Of a stretch of DNA of 64,000 bases, positions 45,641-57,321 are shown in pieces; position 1 is the first letter of the stretch; every line of letters starts with the position of its first letter. Under the pieces are notes generated by a model. The model did no database searches. It had not been told where the DNA came from and was given only the letters and a program-made list of their open reading frames with translations. The DNA is from Ambrosia x helenae (Eukaryota; Streptophyta; Magnoliopsida; Asterales; Asteraceae): assembly GCA_030844895.1 (NCBI GenBank), contig CM061226.1, positions 117,786,574 through 117,850,573 of the forward strand, given 5' to 3'. Made by a program: the position numbers and the translations under genes.

Positions 45641-46795
45641 TCACCGTTTCACAACAAACCTCCGATTCTCCATCCTCCCCGCTCGTTCCAACTCATCCAT
45701 CCCCACCATCGAACACGTCACCACCACCTTCTCCATACCACCACCACCACTACCACAATCCACCACCCTACGCCACCTACACCCATCACCCTCAAACCAC
45801 CTCACACACAATAATATTAACCACTTCCACTCCCAAACTAAAACACATATACACCACATTTCCCGCCATTACCACATCAACCAACGTAATAAAATTCACC
45901 TCATCATCATCATCACAACTCTTCATATCTTCAACATAACTCTCCGGCATCTCTCCGATCATGTTTCCATTCAAACGAATTATTAATGTTATCCACCTCC
46001 CACATCTTCACACCTTCAACATGTTCACCTTCACCTAATATTCCAACCACTATCAACTTATTATTTAATAAACCGATAACCGAACTAAAGACACGACGAT
46101 CTGGACGAAGATCATACGGTCCGTACCAATTATTATTATTAGTATCGAACGAGTATGTTATGCCGGAGCTTTTTCTCCATGATGAATAGATGAGGATCAT
46201 TGGAGGCAACGGATAGCCATATCGATGAATTGGATTGGTTGAAGAACTCCGGCATTGGGTCGATTTGGTCCAGTGGTGTGAATGGAGGTCGTAAAGTTTC
46301 GACGGCGAGAGGGTCGTCTTCGAAGTCGAACGCGCCGCCGGCGACCACCACGCGCCGCCCTACGAGGGCGACGATGGGGTCTATGCGCGAGACTTTTGGC
46401 GGTGACGCGTGGTGCCATGTTAGATGGAGCGGGTCGAACGAGAACGAGAGGTGTGTTGGAGAGAGGGTGTAGAGGAGGTTCGAGTGAGATGAGCGAAGTG
46501 TGGAGATGTGATTGGTTGGTGGAGAATGGATTTGGATCCATGAGTTTGAGTCCGGGTCGTAGGCGTGGGTAGTGGTCGGGTACGGGTACCGGGACCGGTA
46601 ACGCTGTGTATGTAGGATTAACCATGGTTTAGGGGTGGATTTTTGTAAGGCGGAAGACACGCTAGCGGTCCATGGTTTTGACACATGTGATAAGGGGATT
46701 AGGTGGATGAGTGGCACGTGAGAGAGTATGGCGTCTAGCATATCGCCATGGATGACTGATTGTTCATCGGTACCAATACCAGTATCGGTTTCCAT
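45641..46795 (-). CDS. F-box/kelch-repeat protein, KFB-CHS (At1g23390) type
   Basis: Single-exon gene starting METDTGIG at 46795. The N-terminal F-box (GDMLDAILSHVPLIHLIPLS, HVSKPW) is followed by kelch-like repeats (AYDPDSNSWIQI, DPIVALVGRRVVVAGGAFDF, WYGPYDLRPDRRVFSSVIG, KLIVVGILGEGEHVEGVKMW). From memory it is closest to Arabidopsis At1g23390, an SCF substrate receptor reported to target chalcone synthase. Conserved reading jumps frames several times: near 46285 (compensated by ~46245), at AAAAA near 46187 (one A too many), near 45965, and at TTT near 45795. Sequence stays conserved to the end (MEKVVVTCSMVGMDELERAG), so these are probably base errors rather than ancient decay. Confidence 0.85.
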
Positions 46796-47569
46796 GATGT
46801 AACAAAACTTTGGGTGATGAAAGAAAACCATGTAAGCAACTCTTTTTATAGTGTGATACAACCAAAAACAATGAGGTGGGTTGATAAAGACTTTTGAGGG
46901 AATGAGGGATGGGACATATATAACGTATTAAAGTTTGATTCTTAAAAAATGGGGACCCTATTATATAAAATTCTATTATTTTTGTAAGAGGATTGAATTT
47001 ATCATTTCCTAAACTCATGAGTCATGACGGTAGAAAAATCGACCTAGACATAGCCCAAAAGGTTAGGTTTATACGTGAGATTCTTTGCCGTTCAAAAACA
47101 ACAACGATGCATAAAATGATTAAACTTCTAGTTATGTGGGCCGGTGGCCTCTTAGTAAGAAAGGCCGAGATCTGTTATGTGGGGAATCGGGAATCAGTAT
47201 ATTAGTTTGTCGGTGTTTGGATAAGAATTAGGAAGAAAACGAAAGCACAAAAACAAGATAAAGATAGTGTACAACGAATGGTTCACATACATTCAGGTCA
47301 TTATTTCAGAATACGACTGGCCTTTATCCAGTGTCCACTTCCAAATATATGGCTATAACTACTTTTCATTTTTCGATTGATTATCTACCCGCAATTTATA
47401 TTGTGTATCGAGGAAACGTTTTTCTAACATAAACTATAATCTTTTACGGAGGATATGGGTGGGGTTAGATTATCCCTCATTCATGACCAACATAGCCCAA
47501 CTTTCAAATAAAAAATTAATTTTTGTGTCTTTCACATACACAATCCAACTCTACTCAAAATTTAAATAA
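46796..47569. other. Promoter side of the F-box gene and intergenic DNA
   Basis: Should contain the F-box gene promoter (its start is at 46795, minus strand). The frame at 46993-47205 has no known domain. No element recognised. Confidence 0.45.
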
Positions 47570-48127
47570 GTTTGGAAATGCAAAAGAGCTTTTGGTCAAA
47601 ATTACTTACTGGTTTATGACTTTTTAAAAAAGAGTTTTAAAAAAAAAGTGTTTGGATTAGCTTTTGGGATGAGAAACGTCAAAAAGTCAATTGGGGCGCC
47701 AATTGGGGCATTTCACACCCCCTTTCACCTTGGAACACCCCCCCCCCCCCCTGGTTAAAGGGGCGTGAATGGGGGCAAGGTGAAAATTTTCACTGGGTGA
47801 AAAAGTTGGGCTGGCCAATCATGGGGTGACATGTCATTTTTCTTTTCTTTTTCCTTTTTTTTTAATTCAAATTTAATACCATTATATATTCACCCCCTTC
47901 ACCCATCAAATTTCACCAACCATTACACCACTTGCCCATTTCACCCCCCTTTCACCCACCAAGTGGCCCACATTGCCACGTGTCGAAAAACGGCCATTTC
48001 ACCTACTAAATTTCACCCCCCCCCATTCACCAACCATTACACATGGTCTTACACAAACAACTTATTGGCTTATTGGAAAAGCCAATAAGTCAATAAGTTG
48101 TTTTGAAACTCAATTCCAATTACCCTC
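47570..48127. mobile_element. Tourist-like MITE split by a second MITE
   Basis: The outer arms carry the family blocks of 22026 and 62760 (AAAGTGTTTGGATTAGC, CCAATAAGTCAATAAG, CAATTCCAATTACCCTC), with TTA following at 48128. The centre (about 47695-48051) is unrelated: a C-rich sequence with CACCCCC repeats and a C14 run (47740s), ending CATTACACATGGTCTTA. That ending recurs at 61870-61886. The inner piece is therefore a second inserted element. Confidence 0.65.
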
Positions 48128-49536
48128 TTAACACACATTCACAACCCAATCATTATAAAAATATATTTTTAAACGAACTCGGTTTTTAATAAAATTTATA
48201 TCAAAAATGTTCACAATTTTTTTTAAGAAATACCTTGTATTTAGTTTTATTTTTAAGTTTAAATATAACAAGTTATTTGAGTAATTAAGTTAGTGGGGGG
48301 TGTAGTTAGGTTGCAACCCTTGGTTGGTGCACCAACGGGTTGTGAGATTTTTATTACTATTTTTCTTTTTGGCTTTTTTTCATGACCAACCATTGGATTT
48401 TTACACCAATGGGGATGGTAGTGCTAGATAATGTTTACAAATTAGAAAATGTTCAACCAAGGTTTCCGCCAATCTTCATGAGTAGTAGAGTTGTGAGAGT
48501 AAGAGTGCCGACCCCTTCTCCTTTGGGAGAATGAGGTTTTTATAGCTAGAGTCGTGGGCGAATATTGGCTAAGACGTTCCTTTCAAACCATTCCTTGTGG
48601 TCCCTTCTCTGATGACCATTATAAATTACAGAGGAGGGTATGCGTTGGTGCTACGTTATTGGCTAGTTGTCGCTATTGTTTGTCCTTCTTGTCCCTTATA
48701 TCGCCACCTATTTGGGAGGAGATCGTGGAGCAGACATTCCTACATTCTTAATGGCTAGGTGTCCCTTTCTTATACTTCTTTTGTCTCCTCGTATCTTGCA
48801 GGTCCTACTTGGGGCCACGGGGCCCGCGAAACCTTCTATACCTGTTGTAGTTTTATTGGTGGTGACGCGGCTTTACCTAGACCCAAAGGGTTTCCAGGCA
48901 CATAACTTCGTGTATTTTAATACAATCTTTTAAAATCAAACTAATAGATATTAGTTCCAAAATACCATGTTATTCCATGATAGTGTCTTTTGTTAAATAT
49001 TTCTTTGTTTGAATTTAGGTACATGGTCAACTTCGTACTCTAAAATTTAAATCACATTGTTAATATCGTTGTATGACTTAATATCCTTTCATCATCAATT
49101 TGGATCCTAATGTTGGTTGGAATCATTTATAGTTGTTGGTAACCAACTGTGTTTGAAAATGCCTGTGTGAACTAAGACATTGCTAATGTTGGTTAATTGG
49201 TTTCGGTTTGGTTATTTCGGTTTTCTGCTCAGCCCTAATTTATAATAAGGTGAAATCGTACACGAATATAAAAAAAATAGCTAAATCCAGAGTGTAAATT
49301 CACATGTAAAATAAGAAAAACACAAGTTCACATGTGAATTTATATTGAGAAAGATCACCAAATTTGCAAAGAGATATGTAATGTTACTACAAATGCATAG
49401 ATGATCATGCTATCATCATACACTGAACCCCACAAATAAAAATGAAAATAGTTTTCAGTTGCAACATTCTTATCAACCACTCATTTGAAACTTTTAACAT
49501 AAAAGTGAAACATAAGTCCAATAAGATCCAACAAAT
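48128..49536. other. Intergenic with a minus-strand LTR-like fragment
   Basis: About 48430-48930 looks like LTR sequence on the minus strand: CTATAAAAACC (TATA-like) is followed by pyrimidine-rich leader sequence. No coding remains. The rest, to the ACLA stop, is AT-rich and probably includes the ACLA 3' untranslated region. Confidence 0.35.
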
Positions 49537-52500
49537 CTAAGCACCAACCATGATGCATTCAATTGCTTGTTTGCATATTCCTGTCATTGTTGCCTCTGGC
49601 CCATATACCTACAGCCCAAATCATAGTAAATTGACCAATTTAACCCTTAAAAAAGTTTGAAAACTAAATGAAACAAGTGCAAGGAGAAGTAAGGTCTAGT
49701 GTACCTCAATAGGGATACCGATTTCATCCCCGAGTGCACGCATTCTTGCAAGCCCTCTTTGGTAATTTGGACCACCTCGTCGCACGTAAATGTGCATGTT
49801 TGCGGCTTTCAACTTCGATTCCTACACACATGTATAAAGATCCGCATCGAAAAGTCAGTTTTGCCCTTTTAGTTTCAAATGATTAAACAAATTACCTTTT
49901 CCTTCATCGCACGAATAATGCCATTGAAAGTGGCTGCCACATCAGTAAAATTGGCGATTCCGCCACCAACTACAAGCGCCCTCCTTTGGCCATCCGGATC
50001 AGCAGTTGCACACTGAAATTAAAAAAATGCAGGATCTTGAACCTTTCTTTGTTTATTTCATTTTCAGATGAATGTAGAAGCGTAAAACCAAAAATATTAC
50101 TTTTATGAGACTGGCATACACATATGAATATTAAAGAGAGAGTCACTTACGTCGATGACAACTCGAGCATACTGCAGAACCTCTTCTTCATTGGGTGCAC
50201 CGCTGTATTCTGCATAATTTCCAAGCTCAGAAGCATAACCTAAATCTCCAACTGTATCTGCATAGATGACACTAGCACCACCACCGGCAACCATAGTCCA
50301 AATGCGCCCTTTAGGGTTAAGAACCGTGAACTTCAAAGATGCACTAGTCTGCAAGAAATCAAAAAAAATATCAAAAATCTAAAAATTCAAAAGATTCAGG
50401 TAAAAACATTCATATATTATTTGTATACTCATATGCACCTTTTCATCAAGCCCATGGATAAAGCTTTCAGTAGGGCTCATAACTCTTCCAAATGGCATTG
50501 GGAATTCGATATTGCCCCACCTGCGAAATTTTACCAATTTTTTAAGTTCTATCAATAATTAATAATTGACGGTAAAATAAATAAATAATTATGAAAATAA
50601 GGAAAAAAGGTGTACTTTTTGAAGTTCTTGAAAGCAGCAGTGTCATCAAGCTCGCCTCTCATATCAAGAGGATAAGGCTTTCCGTTGACCAGAGTGAATG
50701 GATTCATTTCCAAGAAAGTGAAGTCGAGATCTAAATTCAAGAAATGTGAAGATTAATGGTGATTTTTTACTAGATTTGTCATATGTTTACATGGATGAGC
50801 AAAAAGAATGAATTTTCTAAAGACAATAAGAGTGTACCTATGAATAGGGAATATATGTTTGTGATGAACTCCTCGATTACAGATTTGTACTGCATCATGA
50901 AAGAAATGAGCATTAGAGATTCAATATGCATAACTTTATAGCAAGATGGACAGTTTAAGGCTTTAAGCGCATGGCCGAATCAAGCAAAAGGTCAAAATGG
51001 GCCAAATCGGGTTGGTTGATTTGCAAACACTTTTTTCCTTATTTTATAAATAACTAATGCATCAAATATGGTTTAAAAGACATATTTTTACAAAGATACT
51101 CTAATTCTTTGAATAAAATCGATTGAGGAGGTTGTATGCGTTCAAAACATACTTTGGTGACTTTAAGTCCATTTGCCCAATTCAACCAATTTGACTAGTT
51201 TATGGTAGAAAATAAACCGAATTGACCCATTCAGAAGTAATAAGTTCACCTCTAACGGGAGTGTGGCAACAAGTGGAGCGCATATCTCTTGATTCAACAC
51301 TACACCTGTGGGTAAAAATATTGTCTTAACCTGAAAATTTAGGGAAAAACATGTGATTTTACAAATCCAATCGTAAAAATAAATAAAAAACGATGAAGAA
51401 GTATATATATATAATGCATATACACACATAGCGTCGCTATGTACCTTGTCCCAGTTCTCTTCGATATCAATTCCTCCACACTCTGAAAAACTAATGCTAC
51501 ACCCCAACCGCTCAGAAACAATGTTGATATAAAACTCTTCGTTGTGTGGAACAAATGGTTCAACAATGAATGTAGTTATGGGTCCTTTGCATCCATCCAT
51601 CACAACCTATCAAGTCAAGAAAGTTTTAACAAGCACATATTAGATCCAATTATATTTGATAAAGAGTATTTAGTAACCTTGAAACATATTACATATGGTG
51701 TCTTATTATGATAGACTTCAATACAGATGCCACCGGTTATCCGATGAATTTATAATTTTATTTTTAAGGGTGGGTTTGGATGTATGCATCTCAAAGCGAT
51801 TATATATGGTTTCAAAAACTAGAATCAGATGATCAATGTGAATTATGCTACTTAACTCCAATAAAGTTGCAACGGTTACCTCTTTGCCAAGCCGCTCCTT
51901 GACAAATTCGGCAACTTGAGCCAAATCAAGATTTAGCGCAACAAGTCCACTCTTTCCACGCTTTCCAAACAACATATCAGGTTTCACAACCAGTTTGGAT
52001 GAAGATAACCATGGTTCCCTTTGTACCAGCTCATTAAAATCAGTCGAATCCGTAATCTAATGCACCAAAAAGATAACTGATCAATTAACTATCTCATGTC
52101 AAATCTTGTATATCTTTCTTTGCTAATCAAGAAAAAAATGGTTCTGACCCGGACCAAAATAACCATTTTATAAGGCAGCCCGTTCTGACCCAGACCCATT
52201 ATGACCCCAACCGACTCTGACCTGGACCAAAATCACAATCCCATTAAACGGCCTGTCCTGACTCCTGACCCAACACCACGCCCGACCCAACCCACCCTTT
52301 TTGCCAGGTATGAGTTATATAAAGTAAATCTATGGCAACCACTATTCTAAGCAATTAATATCAGTGGACATTGACGGGATGTTGGTTATCGGCCCTCTAC
52401 AAAATATCGGTGTCAAATATCGGTTCCAATACTATTGGTGAGATTGACCTATATTTTGGATGCCTTGGTTGATGTGGACTCGGAGGAAGATTTCATGATC

Positions 52501-52917
52501 ATGTTTCAGATATTGGCACTTTTGAGTTTTGACTTTTTATATTACTATTAATATTATATAAATTCTGTGTGATATTAAAATTACCGATATCCAACAGCAG
52601 TAACCTATATCTCAAATATCAGTCGTTGACCAATATTCAATTTTAGACCGCATTAACTGTTTAGCAACTACTTATTACATCCTCAAAATCTCAATTTAAC
52701 AACTATTGTATCAATTCAACTGAGTAACCAAATTATAAGATATAGGTCACCAAATAAAAGCAAGCTATAATCGAAAAAAAAATAAAAAAAATCATGATAT
52801 TAATATATTATTGTTTACTTGTGCAGATTTAATGGGCAATTCAGAACCAGAAATCCTCTTGAAATGCTCCTTCACCAATCTCTTTGAATCATACTCTCTG
52901 ATCTTCTTACGTGCCAT
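49537..52917 (-). CDS. ACLA: ATP-citrate lyase subunit A, 11 exons, intact
   Basis: Exons (minus): 52819-52917, 51880-52056, 51445-51606, 51250-51330, 50838-50889, 50616-50730, 50439-50520, 50151-50348, 49896-50012, 49705-49821, 49537-49608. They total 1272 bases in perfect phase, giving 423 residues, the length I recall for Arabidopsis ACLA. The protein starts MARKKIREYDSKRLVKEHF. An ATP-grasp domain is visible (KPDMLFGKRGKSGLVAL, DLDFTFLEMNPFTL), then a CoA/citrate part (MVAGGGASVIYADTVGDLG, VVGGGIANFTDVAATF, RRGGPNYQRGL). With subunit B it cleaves cytosolic citrate to acetyl-CoA and oxaloacetate, feeding waxes, flavonoids and sterols. No organellar signal. Intron 1 holds GACCC-rich and CGGTATCGG-like dispersed repeats. 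Confidence 0.97.
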
Positions 52918-54270
52918 TTCTTTCCTCTAAAACCCTGTAAAAAATAATAAATAAAAATAAGAAATAAACCCACAAAGGATCTCAAATCAGATCCACATTA
53001 CCCACGTCAGATTGCTCAAAAGATTCAAACTTTATAAACTTTTGATTGGTTTAACAAAAACCCAGATCATAAATTGTGGTATAATCAAATAAAGATCGAT
53101 GAAATGAGAAACTTACTGGTGAAAGATACAACGTAACCGATACTAAAGAGTAAAGAGTGTTGTTGAACTAAACCTGCAAATATATAGTTGAGTTTGGTGG
53201 GGTTGTTGATTTATTAAATTAATATATTTTGGGTTACATTTTTTTGACAAAATTGGTTATATATCTTTTAGCGGGAAGAAGAGTAATTTAGATGGAGATT
53301 GTTGATATGTGACACCTTAAAGAAGTCAAAATCAGGTAAAACTTGTATCACAGCATAACTATAAATTAATAGAAATAAATTGCCAAAATTAATAGAAATA
53401 TATTGCCAAAATTAATAGAAATATATTGCCAAAATTAATAGAAATATATTGCCAAAATTTTGGCTTGTTTAAGTCTTTGAATTAGTTGAGAAGCCAAAAT
53501 AACCATCTCAAAGGTCTCAGGTGAGAAGTCTTACGGAAAACGAGGCCTAATGGGTCTTTAGAGATACCTGAGTGGTCTCTTAGAGACGCCCGAGGGGTCT
53601 TCACGTCCCGTGTCGATTTTGATTCGCTAGTAGTTGAGGAGTTTTCAAAGTCGTCAGAGGGTCTTGGTTTCCTCGAGGCGTCTCCGTAGTCCGTAGAGAT
53701 GCTTCACGTGGTTATTTATGCTTTTTAGAAACGTCAATGGCTAAAATCATCATTTTCCATTGTTTAAATGTATGATATTATGATATTAATTGGTGTTTTA
53801 AACGTTTTCAATGTAAATTATTAAATTAAGTTATTAGTTTGGTGTTATTGAGAATATGATTTTGATTTATAAACTTATTAAATTGCAGTTTTTGATTAAT
53901 AAACCTATACATGCAAATACACGTGACCAAGTATAACTAAAACTAATGCATTGACTGATTGAAAGTCAAGAAAGGGTCACAAACTCACAATTAATTTGGA
54001 GAATTGTTAGGCAAACAAATGGTGCATTACCCCTCGTATTTGACTTAAAATTTTTTTGAAGTGATAACAGTCAAGAGATTTTAAAACGGTTGAATTATTA
54101 AAAATATGCACCTAGTGAAAGTAGGTGCGTATTTTTCTTATAGGCATCAACATTTTGATTAAGATATGTTTCTACAGGGTTTAACCATATGTTTTATTGA
54201 ATTATCGACAGTTTTAGTAGATGATCCCTCAATGTTATGTTTATTAGTCGTGTTATTTCTTAGAATATGG
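52918..54270. other. ACLA 5' flank and intergenic DNA
   Basis: The first ~250 bases contain the ACLA leader, probably with a 5' intron (about 52935-53175, GT-AG-like borders), and the promoter. A tandem repeat lies at 53364-53455. Beyond it, a GGTCTCTTAGAGACGCCCGAGG-like degenerate repeat (53510-53700) is the only other structure. Confidence 0.45.
53364..53455. repeat. 23 bp tandem repeat, 4 copies
   Basis: Unit AATTAATAGAAATATATTG plus CCAA; the first copy differs by one base. About 440 bp upstream of the ACLA start codon. Confidence 0.9.
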
Positions 54271-55562
54271 GGGTCAAGTTATTCCACACAGTGTAACAAA
54301 AATGTGAATGGTGAGAAGGATACAAAAAACACAAAAGATCATGAAATATAACACAATGAGCCACAAAATATAACACAGTGTCAAAAAATATAACACAATG
54401 CTGAAGAAAAAAACACAATGAATTGAAAAAATGAAACAATAATGGAAATAAGAAAAAGACACAATGGTACATAAAAGACACAATGATATAACGCATATTC
54501 TAAAAACTAAAAGCTAAAACTCCAAAAAACGAAGACCTAAAAACTAACGCCGTATGGTTCGATAAGACAGTTCCAATGCCGCTTGAATGAGTTCAATCAA
54601 AGTCCGTTTGATACCCTTCCTACGACTTCCTATATTTCTTTCAGTGTGTATTTGATCCTAACCATAAATTTACATATTTTGTAAGGTTTAATTCAACCCC
54701 TCTCTTTCCTCATACATGCTAGCAAATAGTCGTGCACATTGTTTGAGATTTGTGATCTACAAGTTACTAAAGATTATAGTGGCAGTTGCCCGCTAAATAC
54801 AAGTTCATTTTAGTTACAAGCGTTTGCATTTTGTTATATTGTTATTAATTAATAATTAATAATTAATATAAAAAAGTTTCATCAATAGTCAAATAAGTAC
54901 AAAATAAAATGAATAAATAAAAACCAAGTATGTTGGCACATGAGAGGGTGAGGAAACGTTTTAGAGACGGGACATAAGCCATGGTGGTGTGTAGAGTGAA
55001 CTAACCATGTCTCAGGTTTTTATAGGTACACTCATTCTATATATTTCTTATTATGTGAAACCTACGTCAAACTATTGAATAAAATATATTAGTTAGAGTT
55101 TATTATAATAATTTCGATTATAATTAAAAAGATATGTTTATTTTATTTCTGGAGTTACGATCAAATGCACGGTGAAAGAAAAAATAGGAAGTCGTAGGGA
55201 GAGTATCATTATATCATTGTATCATTGTATATGATACATATCTTTTACTATCAAATATATTATTTTATCCCATCGAATCATACGATCTTAGTTTTTAGGT
55301 TTTCGTTTTTTATTTTTATCTTGTAGTTTTTAGAATTTACATTATATCCTTGTATCTTTTATGTAGCATTGTGTCTTTTTTCTTATTTTCATCATTGTAT
55401 CATTTTTGCAATTCATTGTGTCTTTTTCTTCGGCATTTTGTTATATTTTTTTGGCATTATGTTATATTTTGTGGCTCATTGTGTCATATTTCGTGATCTA
55501 TTGTGTTTTTTGTATCCTTCTCATGATTCTCATTTTTATTACACTGTGTATGATAACTTGAC
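54271..55562. mobile_element. Long inverted-repeat (foldback) element, 1.3 kb
   Basis: Left GGTCAAGTTATTCCACACAG and right CTGTGTATGATAACTTGACC are complementary. The complementarity continues inward through AAATATAACACAATG blocks, AAAACTAAAAGC, GTATGGTTCGAT, and CGACTTCCTATATTTCTTTC against GAAAGAAAAAATAGGAAGTCG. Each arm is roughly 400 bp with moderate divergence around an AT-rich loop. ACAATG/ATTGTG occurs many times in each arm. Very long terminal repeats suggest a MULE-type or foldback element; no transposase is seen. Frames read here are by-products. Confidence 0.8.
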
Positions 55563-57321
55563 CATTTATCCCTATTTATAGCTGATTAGTAATACAATTA
55601 TCTCACGGCATTTTCTTTATTCTACATCGAAGCCTTAAGGTTTTTGGCTCTGATCCTTCATTGTGCCACCAAATCTTGGTTGGTTGTTGGCCCTCTTTCC
55701 CATCGTCCCTTTATGTGGCGACTTTCTTCCTCTTCTCATACTCGTTATGCCACATGGAAGCATGTACAAACATACATAGATTAGGTCATAATAATTTTTA
55801 TCATGCCATCACTGTGCCACCACAGTCACAACTTTTGTTACCATAGCTTCACCGCTACATAGTTATTTACTTTTTATGCATGTTGCTAATATCATGCCTT
55901 TTTCCGTCACTGTTTTTCTCCACAAATTTTTCATACTGGTTAAGTTTTGTAGTTTTCTAATTTGTTGTTTTTTCCAATATTGTATGTAGTTACACCTTCA
56001 TTGTGTCCGCTTCAGTCTGAGCAACCCCCCCCCCCCCCCCCCCCCCCGACTGCGAGGAAACATTTGATAGAATATATTATTTGAGGGCTATTGTAATTAT
56101 CTCTAACATAATTAGGAGAATTTAATTAGGTTTTCTTTCTTAATTATGCTTATTGTATATCCTTATATATAGGTAATTAATAATACATGATTTTTCACGA
56201 GGTTTTCATTGTTATACAAAAACAAGACAACAAAGATTTAAATATGTATGAGAAACCTAGAGAGATAAATAGTTTGATAATATTCTTTGTTGTTGGATTT
56301 TATAATAGTGTTAAATAGTTTTAAAACAATATGTGAACTAGAAACGAACAATCAGAACACGGATCAAGTATAAATATAACGAGTTAAGGAAGAAAGTTTG
56401 CTACGGATTTGATATGTTAAAAATGGTGAAACTTTGGTCATTTCGCAAGAAAAAATGTCTTTTGGTTCTATGTTTCCCATGTAAGATGAAATTGCAAAGT
56501 TTATAAAAAGTCATCAAATGGAAAGTAATTGGGGTTTCAAGTGAGCAAAATAAGTAGGGATTTAAATAAGAAACATACAAAAATAAGTAGCTAAATTTTC
56601 TTGGACCGTCCATAGTAACAAAAGCCTTATTGTTGGGCTAAAATTTATGTTATACTTTGGGCTGGTCCAGCTAATATGACAATTTAGGACAGATAAATTA
56701 ATATACAACAAGATGGTATCTCCACTTCTCAATTCTCATGAGTCATCCCACATCCGAAAGTATGCTTGATGCTCTGTATTTGTAAAACAGGAAAACATAT
56801 ATATTTTAATAAATAGATAAATAAAAAAAAACTTTAAATACTTTTTTACCCACATGTACATGTATTCATGCTTTCATATTGTACAAACCGGCCAACAGAA
56901 AATATAGTCAACCCACCAAACCAGCCAACTTGCTTCGGGTTGATCAGTTTGGTTGGTTTCAAGGTTTTGTGTACACCCCTAGGCCCTAATTACTAAAGCA
57001 CATCCTGCTTTGCATCATGTCAAGTTACTTAAACAGTTTCGAACTATATTTTTTTAAAGAGAAATAACTTAACTATAATTGAAAATTTGAAATACATATT
57101 GGTACGCTTCTTTTTCTTTTTGTCCGGCTTGCTTACACCCCCTCTGTAATCGTACTCCTAAATCTACACCTTTTTCTACCACGAGACTTGGACCCTCAAC
57201 CTCATGGGACTGGGGAGGGACACCTTTACAACACACCTTGATACAGCTAGGCTACAAGCCCTTTAGTATCATGGTAAAGTTCAAGATAACAAAATCTAAC
57301 CTTTAGGATCTTGTAATCAAT
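55563..57321. other. Intergenic, no supported gene
   Basis: Holds a C23 run (56025-56047) and AT-rich DNA, with dispersed GGTTGATCAGTTTGGTTGG-like sequence near 56940. No coding region recognised. Confidence 0.5.
56025..56047. repeat. Homopolymer of 23 C
   Basis: An uninterrupted C run (G on the other strand), likely length-variable and error-prone to sequence. Confidence 0.9.

Noticed and set aside
46197..46625. Arg/Pro-rich 142-residue frame and plus-strand frames at 46200-46572
   Set aside because: Alternative-frame readings of the GC-rich F-box/kelch coding sequence.
54260..55581. Phe/Cys-rich open frames on both strands
   Set aside because: Mirror translations of the two arms of the inverted-repeat element.
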